DNA from: JASUTC01 sp964604305
Lineage (GTDB): Bacteria; Thermotogota; Thermotogae; MWEM01
Reading direction: 5' to 3'
NCBI GenBank assembly: GCA_964604305.1
Contig: CAZRYM010000002.1
Location: forward strand, 1-64,000
Length of the DNA: 64,000 nucleotides
The notes under the pieces were generated by a model that made no database searches, was not told where the DNA came from, and saw only the letters and a list, made by a program, of their open reading frames with translations. The position numbers and the translations under genes are program-made. Of this stretch, positions 27,926-33,809 are shown piece after piece (position 1 is the stretch's first letter; each line of letters opens with the position of its first letter).

Positions 27926-27955
27926 TAATCTCACATCATAAAAGGGGGAATTAGT

Positions 27956-28327
27956 GTGTTAAAAAAAATCGGTTTACTTATCGCTTTGGTATTGATACTA
28001 TTTGCATTTAGCAGTTGTTCAGTTGTTTTTCAATCTCAGGATGGTAATCTTGGTTATTTCCCGCAGGCTTCGGGAAGACCGGTGGGGAGTTTTTCGGAAT
28101 CAGGAGAATTATGGTATATCATCAGTCCTATGCTTTATAATTTAAATGATACAAATCTAAAGCTCGATCAGCTTATAAGAACAGGTTTATCTCCTTATAG
28201 AGCTGATTTTGCAAAGAATTTAAAAATCATTGAAGGCTATACCTTTATCGATTTTCTTATCAGTTATTTTGTACCCATAATCGGAAGAGAAACCATAACA
28301 GTTGAAGGGGAAGCCTATCAACAATAA
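27956..28327 (+). CDS. Predicted lipoprotein, unknown role
   Basis: This 123-residue protein has a lipoprotein signal: positively charged start, hydrophobic run and lipobox FSSC, with the cysteine at about residue 22. The start is GTG 27956 after AAAGGGGGAA. The mature protein has a predicted hydrophobic stretch near the C-terminus (FIDFLISYFVPIIG). No family is recognised. It ends directly before a good terminator, so the transcript of the small envelope pair ends here. Confidence 0.6.
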   Translation: MLKKIGLLIALVLILFAFSSCSVVFQSQDGNLGYFPQASGRPVGSFSESGELWYIISPMLYNLNDTNLKLDQLIRTGLSPYRADFAKNLKIIEGYTFIDFLISYFVPIIGRETITVEGEAYQQ

Positions 28328-28330
28328 TTC

Positions 28331-28357
28331 AAAAGGGGCTTTTAAGCCCCTTTTTCT
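28331..28357 (+). terminator. Intrinsic terminator after the lipoprotein gene
   Basis: AAAAGGGGCTT pairs with AAGCCCCTTTT (28344-28354) and runs into a T-tract. It ends only about 13 bases before the start codon of the next gene. Confidence 0.85.
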
Positions 28358-28369
28358 TTGTTTTCTTAT

Positions 28370-29704
28370 ATGAAAAAATTTATCGTTTTAGGACTCGATT
28401 GTGCTGATCCAAAATTGGTTTTTGATGAATTCAAAGATTTCTTACCAAATATTTCTGCTTTGATGTCAAGAGGTTCATTTGCTCCCTTGAAATCAACTGT
28501 TCCACCAATTACCGTTCCCGCTTGGATGAGTATGGTAACCGGAAAGGATCCCGGGGAATTGGGATTATACGGCTTTCAAAACAGATTGGACAGATCTTAC
28601 GACAGGCTTTTAATTCCAAACGCTTCTATGATAAATTACGATACCATATGGCAAACTCTATCTAAGATGGATTTTACTTCACTTATCATTGGTGTGCCAC
28701 TAACCTATCCTCCAAAACCTTTTAAAGGAAACATTATTACCAGTTTTCTCACACCTTCGGTTAAAAGTAATTACACATTTCCCAAAAGCCTTAAATATGA
28801 AATCTCTTCATGGATCGATCAGTATATATTCGATGTGGAAAATCTCAGAACAGTCGACAAAAAAAGAGTCTTAAAGGATGTTTATGAGATGACAAACAAA
28901 CGCTTTGAAGTTGCAAAGAGGCTCATGAAGAACAAAGTATGGGATTTTTTTATGATGGTTGAGATGGGAACAGATCGAATGCATCATGCCTTTTGGGCGC
29001 ACCATGATAAAACACATACGAAGCATGATCCCAAGAGCCCTTTCAGAGACTCCATTTTAAAATACTATCGATATGTGGATAAGAAGCTGGGAGAGATAAT
29101 CCGGATGCTACCGGAAGAGACAGCTATTTTAATTGTTAGTGATCACGGTGTTCAAAAAATGGAGGGAGGCATAGCGATCAATGACTGGTTGATTGATCAG
29201 GGACTTCTTTGTTTGAAGAAAAGGCCTACTGTTCCAACGAGAATAGAGACCCTGATAGCGATGGATATGATAGATTGGACAAAAACCTCTTGTTGGGCAT
29301 TTGGCGGATATTATGGCAAGCTCTTTATAAACCTTAAGGGGAGAGAGTCTCAGGGATTCATTGAAGCAGGCAGGTTAGAAGCCTTTAAGACATCTCTGGA
29401 AGAAAAGATTCTTGAAATAAAAGATGAAGATGGCAGAGAGATCAATACAAAGATATTCAGACCAGAGAACATATACAGGGAACTTCAAAATATCCCGCCT
29501 GATCTTATGATTTATTTGGGTAACCTTTCATGGAGAGCTATCGGAACCGTCGGTAATGATAACATATGGATTCATGAAAACGATACAGGACCCGATGATG
29601 CCAATCACGCACAATTTGGTATTTCTATTTTTTCAGGTAAAAGATGTCCAAGTGAAATTACCCAAGTCTATGATTTTATCCTCAATCATTTCATTAACCC
29701 TTGA
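28370..29704 (+). CDS. Alkaline-phosphatase-superfamily phosphodiesterase/phosphatase
   Basis: This is a 444-residue soluble metalloenzyme of the type I phosphodiesterase/nucleotide pyrophosphatase branch. The first metal Asp is in LGLDCADP near residue 8, and the nucleophile Thr lies in TVPPITVPAWMSMVTGKDP near 50. Later metal ligands are in GTDRMHHAFW near 205 and SDHGV near 260. ATG 28370 is fixed by the conserved N-terminus. Unusually, no purine-rich ribosome site precedes it: the upstream bases are T-rich from the terminator. The substrate is unknown, possibly a nucleotide or phospholipid head group. Confidence 0.85.
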   Translation: MKKFIVLGLDCADPKLVFDEFKDFLPNISALMSRGSFAPLKSTVPPITVPAWMSMVTGKDPGELGLYGFQNRLDRSYDRLLIPNASMINYDTIWQTLSKMDFTSLIIGVPLTYPPKPFKGNIITSFLTPSVKSNYTFPKSLKYEISSWIDQYIFDVENLRTVDKKRVLKDVYEMTNKRFEVAKRLMKNKVWDFFMMVEMGTDRMHHAFWAHHDKTHTKHDPKSPFRDSILKYYRYVDKKLGEIIRMLPEETAILIVSDHGVQKMEGGIAINDWLIDQGLLCLKKRPTVPTRIETLIAMDMIDWTKTSCWAFGGYYGKLFINLKGRESQGFIEAGRLEAFKTSLEEKILEIKDEDGREINTKIFRPENIYRELQNIPPDLMIYLGNLSWRAIGTVGNDNIWIHENDTGPDDANHAQFGISIFSGKRCPSEITQVYDFILNHFINP

Positions 29705-29734
29705 TGGTTAAAGTTTTTTAAAGAATGAGGAATA

Positions 29735-29743
29735 TGATAAAAT
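29735..29743 (+). promoter_or_regulatory. Extended -10 promoter for the MerR-methyltransferase gene
   Basis: TGATAAAAT lies 36 bases before ATG 29780. The leader then carries TTGGAGGAG as ribosome site. Confidence 0.5.
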
Positions 29744-29779
29744 CAAACCATGATCCTGATTCCTTTGGAGGAGTTCAAA

Positions 29780-31003
29780 ATGAAAATTGGTGAATTTGCC
29801 AGAAAATTCGATGCCAGAATCGATACTATTCGCTATTATATAGATAATGGGATGTTGTTGCCGGAAAAGCTCCACAGTCAATATCGGTTTGATGATAAAT
29901 GTGCTGAAGATATGACCCTTATCAAGGAATTGAAGCACATGCGTTTCAAGATAACTGAAATTAAAAAGATTCTTTCATTCAAACGGTTAACGAATCTAAT
30001 TGATAAAACTAATCTGGAATATTATGCTCAATTTTTTATCGAAAAAAGGGATGATCTTCTTGAAGAAAAAAAGGAGATTGAAAAAGCTATCAAAGCTGTA
30101 GATGATAAAATAACCGAGATTGAAACAGTAAAAAAAACACTCAAAACAAAGATTGGTATCCCCCTGCAGTTTTTTAACCTTTTGTACTGCCCAAAATGCC
30201 AGAAGAATCTTAAATTATATAATGCAATAGTGGATGGAAATTCGATTTACAATGGAGAACTTCATTGTGACTGTGGTTACCTTGCTATGATTCAAGATGG
30301 TATCATAATTGACCATAATATTGGGGAATCCTACAAAAAGGTGATGGAGGTTAATAAGTTTTCTCCTGAAGAATATCTCGAACAAACGGATACTCTGTTT
30401 ATCAGTTTTACTCAAAAATCGTTTCAATGGGTTATTAAGAGATTGGATTTGGAATCTTTGAACAATCAAATGATTATGGAAATCGGAACCGGTAACGGGA
30501 TGGTCATGACAAATGTTATCAAGGAAATAGCCAAGTCCAATTATTTTATCGCAACTGATAACAGCTTGGAGCAATTAAAAAGAACAAAACTATTAATGGA
30601 AAAGAATGGGATAGGGCAAAATTCTATTTTCATAGCTGCCGACTATGCGGACATTCCGTTAAAATGGGGGAGTGTTGACATTGTCTTGGATATCTTCGGA
30701 ACCACTAATCACGTTTTTCATAGTGAAGAATTTTTATTTAATCACATTAAACCCTATCTAAAAGCTGCGGGAACACTCTATGGTACATATATCTATCTAA
30801 AGCCAATCTCATCAGAATTTCAACCTGAATACAGAAAGTTCAGAAAGTTTTTTATGCTTGAATCAATTAAAACTTCTCTAAACGATTTTGAGATAGTGGA
30901 TGCCTCCACCTTTGGCTTCACACAATCAAGAGGAGACCTGAAAAATGTGTTAGGTGACGGATCCAAGATACATCAATGGGCTTGTCAGGCCAAAAAACCT
31001 TAG
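29780..31003 (+). CDS. MerR-type DNA-binding domain fused to zinc-ribbon methyltransferase
   Basis: The 407-residue protein combines parts not usually seen together. Residues 1-70 are a MerR winged helix (MKIGEFARKFDARIDTIRYYIDNGML, then YRFDDKCAEDM), and 80-125 form a coiled coil as in MerR dimers. Residues 137-180 carry a zinc-ribbon pattern (CPKC, then CDCG) like the Trm112/RlmA N-terminal ribbon. Residues 230-405 are a class I SAM methyltransferase with motif I MEIGTGNGM. ATG 29780 fits TTGGAGGAG. It may sense a ligand and methylate it or an RNA while controlling its own promoter. The domains are seen; the function is unknown. Confidence 0.8.
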   Translation: MKIGEFARKFDARIDTIRYYIDNGMLLPEKLHSQYRFDDKCAEDMTLIKELKHMRFKITEIKKILSFKRLTNLIDKTNLEYYAQFFIEKRDDLLEEKKEIEKAIKAVDDKITEIETVKKTLKTKIGIPLQFFNLLYCPKCQKNLKLYNAIVDGNSIYNGELHCDCGYLAMIQDGIIIDHNIGESYKKVMEVNKFSPEEYLEQTDTLFISFTQKSFQWVIKRLDLESLNNQMIMEIGTGNGMVMTNVIKEIAKSNYFIATDNSLEQLKRTKLLMEKNGIGQNSIFIAADYADIPLKWGSVDIVLDIFGTTNHVFHSEEFLFNHIKPYLKAAGTLYGTYIYLKPISSEFQPEYRKFRKFFMLESIKTSLNDFEIVDASTFGFTQSRGDLKNVLGDGSKIHQWACQAKKP

Positions 31004-31041
31004 GTAAAAGTTTCAGGACTTTGCCACATGGTACAATGGAT

Positions 31042-31066
31042 GTTTTTTGTGAAAAACTGTTTTTTA
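31042..31066 (+). terminator. Weak AT-rich hairpin and T-run after the methyltransferase gene
   Basis: GTTTTT and AAAAAC form a 6-bp stem with a TGTG loop, followed by TGTTTTTT. The stem is weak, so termination may be partial. Confidence 0.35.
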
Positions 31067-31137
31067 AATCTCACCATTATATAATCAAATATTGAGTTCT
31101 TTAAATAAATATCCTTATTTGAACTAATAATCAAAAA

Positions 31138-31146
31138 TGATACAAT
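31138..31146 (+). promoter_or_regulatory. Extended -10 promoter for the glycosidase gene
   Basis: TGATACAAT lies 58 bases before ATG 31205, which has AAGGAGGAAC as ribosome site. The rest of the 200-base gap is AT-rich with no other feature I can defend. Confidence 0.45.
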
Positions 31147-31204
31147 CAATTTTTAAATAGCAAAGGTTAAAACAAATTAGGTTTATAAGGAGGAACTATA
31201 TCTA

Positions 31205-32752
31205 ATGACTCTGGAGGAAATGATAGGTCGCCTATTTCTAATTGGAATAATGGGTACTGAGTTAACTCAAGAAACAAAGCTTTTATTGGATAAAATACAA
31301 CCCGGTTTTATCATTCTTTTTCAAAGGAATATCCGGTCAAAGAATCAATTAAAAAAACTTGTGTCGGATATAAAGAATTATCTGAACAGACCCATTGTCT
31401 TTGCAATCGATCAAGAAGGTGGGATTGTAACACGTCTAGAAGAGGGATTTAGTATTTCGCCCGGTGCGATGGCTTTAAGTGCGACAAATGAATCAAAAAA
31501 TGCGTTTGATGCAGGCGTTTTATTGGGCAAAGAAATGCGCGCAATGGGAATAAGTTGGAATTTGGCACCGGTAGTCGATATTAACGATAACTATCTAAAC
31601 AGAAGTACTGGTGTCAGGTCATTTGGAGATACTTTGGAAAGGGTTTGTGAATTTTCCCAGGCTTTTTACAACGGCCTCAAACAAGAAGGCTGTGCAGCAA
31701 CCGCCAAGCACTTTCCAGGAAGCGGAAGCATAGAAGTTGACCCACACTTGGATATGCCTATCTTGAATAAATCTTTAAATGATCTATTGAAAAATGAGCT
31801 CGTTCCATTTAAACAGTTGATTGATAGAGGAATAGAGTCTATAATGATTTCACATGTATATCTTCCCCAAATCATGAAACAAAAACTGCCGTCAGTACTT
31901 TCTTCAGAAGTGATGGAAGATATTTTAATCAAAAGGCTTGGTTTTAAGGGTGTTTTAATCAGCGATGATTTGACGATGGGTGGAGTAGCCAATTTCTACA
32001 ACGTTGAAGAAGCTTCATATCATGCCCTAATGGCCGGAATGGATGTGATTGACATCTGCCATGATGGCGAAAAGATGATTATGGCACATGATTATCTAAT
32101 TGAAAAAGCTTCAAATGATCCGAGGGTTATGGCTGCTGTAAAGAGGTCTTTTGCGAAAGTTGATAGTTTTATAAACAATTTTTCCGTTCCACTTTCCGAA
32201 ATTGATCCCATTCAAGCAGGCTCGAATGAAAACGTCAAGCTGATGCAACAAATAGCGGATAAAACCATCACGATATATAAAAACGAAGACCAATTACTCC
32301 CTTTACGCCATCTTGGGAAAGGAGATTTGATTTGTTCGGTCAAACCTTTACGACAATCTCTTGTTGAAGATGGAAAAGCTAGTGCTTATGTGTCTGCCTT
32401 TTTGCATGATAGATACCCTGAAGCGGATTATATTCGTTTTGATGCCAAAATAGAAGAAGCGGTTGTTAAGGAATTAATGAATGGTAAATCAGGCGGAACA
32501 GCTGTAGTAATGACAGAAAACGCCTATCTTTTTTCCGGGCAAAAAGAACTGGTTCAGCAGCTTACCAAATCTTTTGAACGCGTTCTGTTAGTTGCGCTTA
32601 GAAATCCTTATGATGCCGGAATTACGGGGATTAAAAATGCAATCTTTTCTTATGGATACTCTTTGCCCAATCAAAAGGCGTTGATTAAGGTTTTAAGAGG
32701 CGAGATTAAAGCTGAAGGCGTATGTCCGGTTAAAATACCGACGATCAGTTAA
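31205..32752 (+). CDS. nagZ: Glycoside hydrolase family 3, NagZ-like beta-N-acetylhexosaminidase
   Basis: The 515-residue protein has the GH3 barrel with FAIDQEGG near 65, KHFPG near 163, the Asp/His pair in EVDPHLDMP near 175-180 and the nucleophile Asp in SDDLTMGG near 255. A smaller C-terminal domain follows, as in Gram-positive NagZ. NagZ removes N-acetylglucosamine from cell-wall muropeptides during recycling. The usual KHFPGHG is KHFPGSG here, one change next to the active-site loop, but the catalytic Asp-x-His is kept. No signal peptide is seen, so it is cytoplasmic. It converges on the S24 repressor gene with 4 bases between. Confidence 0.85.
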   Translation: MTLEEMIGRLFLIGIMGTELTQETKLLLDKIQPGFIILFQRNIRSKNQLKKLVSDIKNYLNRPIVFAIDQEGGIVTRLEEGFSISPGAMALSATNESKNAFDAGVLLGKEMRAMGISWNLAPVVDINDNYLNRSTGVRSFGDTLERVCEFSQAFYNGLKQEGCAATAKHFPGSGSIEVDPHLDMPILNKSLNDLLKNELVPFKQLIDRGIESIMISHVYLPQIMKQKLPSVLSSEVMEDILIKRLGFKGVLISDDLTMGGVANFYNVEEASYHALMAGMDVIDICHDGEKMIMAHDYLIEKASNDPRVMAAVKRSFAKVDSFINNFSVPLSEIDPIQAGSNENVKLMQQIADKTITIYKNEDQLLPLRHLGKGDLICSVKPLRQSLVEDGKASAYVSAFLHDRYPEADYIRFDAKIEEAVVKELMNGKSGGTAVVMTENAYLFSGQKELVQQLTKSFERVLLVALRNPYDAGITGIKNAIFSYGYSLPNQKALIKVLRGEIKAEGVCPVKIPTIS

Positions 32753-32756
32753 GAAA

Positions 32757-33434
32757 TTACAGATTAAATCGAATTTCGACTGCTCTTCCTAAAAAAAGGC
32801 ATTCCCTTTCCCACTCTTCAGGTTTGAAGAAGATGGGGCTGTAGGTGGTATTCTCGCTTAAAAGCCAGATGCCGTTTTTTGTATGATGTAATCTTTTTAA
32901 CAACGCCTGATCGTTGTTTACGATGACGAGAGCTATCTCCAAGCTTCGAAGGCTTTCGATCGCTAAACGTTTGATAAGGGCTGTTGCACCGTTTGGTATC
33001 AACGGTTCCATGCTGTCCCCGTGAACCTTTACGGCGAAATCAGCATCTGCTCCGTAAATATAATCTTCGGCTTGTTCCTGTGCCAGAATATTTGCTCCGG
33101 CACCCGTTAACCCAAGAATCGGAATTTGTTCTTGTAAATATTCCAAGGCAGTTTGTGCATTGAATCCCTTTTGTTTGAGATAATGATTAATCTGCATCAT
33201 CTCATCATCATCTGTTGTCTTTATGAAACCATTTTCTTCACTGGCTCTTAAAAGGTATTCAAGAGATATTTCGAATAAATTGGATAATTTGATCAGGACT
33301 TTTTTTGAAGGCTTTCTAATACCCCTTTCATAAGCCGAAATCGTTGACATATTTAATCCGAGAATATTTGCCAATTCATTTTGGTTTAACCCTCTCTTTT
33401 CTCTCATTTCTTTCAAGAGGTTTTCTATCTTCAC
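32757..33434 (-). CDS. XRE/S24 self-cleaving repressor (LexA/CI/HdiR-like)
   Basis: The 225-residue protein has an XRE helix-turn-helix at about 5-60 (LNQNELANILGLNMSTISAYERG) and a C-terminal S24 protease domain. The self-cleavage apparatus looks complete: Ala112-Gly113 scissile bond in LTGAGAN, Ser141 in HGDSMEP and Lys180 in LLKRL. Start is GTG (33434) after AAAAGGAGAAG. The HTH is not LexA-type; the closest known plan is phage CI or HdiR, cleaved under DNA damage or stress. No phage genes are nearby. A palindrome over its own -35 region suggests autorepression. Confidence 0.85.
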   Translation of the reverse strand: MKIENLLKEMREKRGLNQNELANILGLNMSTISAYERGIRKPSKKVLIKLSNLFEISLEYLLRASEENGFIKTTDDDEMMQINHYLKQKGFNAQTALEYLQEQIPILGLTGAGANILAQEQAEDYIYGADADFAVKVHGDSMEPLIPNGATALIKRLAIESLRSLEIALVIVNNDQALLKRLHHTKNGIWLLSENTTYSPIFFKPEEWERECLFLGRAVEIRFNL

Positions 33435-33456
33435 GTTTTTGACTTCTCCTTTTTTA

Positions 33457-33504
33457 CCGATGTCATAATTATAGCACAAAGCCGATGTCATACAAAATGT
33501 ATGA
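33457..33504 (-). promoter_or_regulatory. Repressor promoter with 17-bp operator palindrome and direct repeats
   Basis: On the minus strand TTGTAT (33490-33495) and TATAAT (33468-33473) are 16 bp apart; the -10 is extended (TGCTATAAT). A perfect 17-bp palindrome TCATACAAAATGTATGA at 33488-33504 covers the -35. An 11-bp direct repeat CCGATGTCATA occurs at 33457-33467 and 33482-33492, flanking the -10. This is a strong candidate operator for the S24 repressor. Confidence 0.7.
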
Positions 33505-33538
33505 AAATAATATTATAAAATAAAAAAAAGCAAAAAGC

Positions 33539-33567
33539 TTGACAAATTGTACGAATTGGTATATAAT
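33539..33567 (+). promoter_or_regulatory. Consensus sigma-A promoter of the small RNA
   Basis: TTGACA at 33539-33544 and TATAAT at 33562-33567 are separated by exactly 17 bp, a perfect match to consensus at both boxes. It points away from the S24 repressor gene and lies 35 bp from the operator palindrome. Confidence 0.85.
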
Positions 33568-33573
33568 CATTTT

Positions 33574-33630
33574 GAAAGACAAAGACAATAACCCCAATAA
33601 CTTCCCAACCCCCTCCCCGGGGGTTTTTTT
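33574..33630 (+). ncRNA. Candidate 57-nt C-rich small RNA
   Basis: Transcription from the perfect promoter would start near 33574 and meet an intrinsic terminator ending near 33630, giving about 57 nt. There is no reading frame with a start and ribosome site. The body contains three C-runs in single-stranded positions (ACCCC, TTCCC and the CCCTCCCC of the terminator 5' arm and loop). C-rich loops of this kind pair with Shine-Dalgarno sequences in known regulators such as RsaE/RoxS. It could instead be an attenuated leader of the kinase gene at 33810, but that gene has its own promoter. Confidence 0.6.
33607..33630 (+). terminator. Intrinsic terminator of the small RNA
   Basis: AACCCCC (33607-33613), loop TCCCC, GGGGGTT (33619-33625) and a run of seven T. 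It lies only about 40 bases after the promoter. Confidence 0.85.
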
Positions 33631-33692
33631 GTAAGGAAAGAAAAATTCGTTTAGGAGATTTTTTTCGATTTTAACAAACGGATGAAATTCTC

Positions 33693-33701
33693 TGATATAA
33701 T
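33693..33701 (+). promoter_or_regulatory. Extended -10 promoter for the hybrid kinase
   Basis: TGATATAAT lies downstream of the small-RNA terminator and 108 bases before ATG 33810, leaving a leader of about 100 nt. The leader has a short ACGG...CCGT pairing, but I recognise no riboswitch in it. Confidence 0.55.
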
Positions 33702-33809
33702 ATGAGCAAATATAGTCGAAAAGAGAAAGTATTTAGATTTACGGGGCGTACAATTTCCGTGAGAAAACGATCGGTTTTTTAAAGTAACTCTAACATTGTG
33801 AGGTATCTT

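Noticed and set aside
31004..31204. Small gene in the 200-base gap before the glycosidase
   Set aside because: No frame with a start and ribosome site; only a weak hairpin and a promoter-like box are seen.
32757..33640. Prophage remnant around the S24 repressor
   Set aside because: No integrase, Cro, structural or attachment-site repeat is visible; flanking genes are a glycosidase and a sensor kinase.
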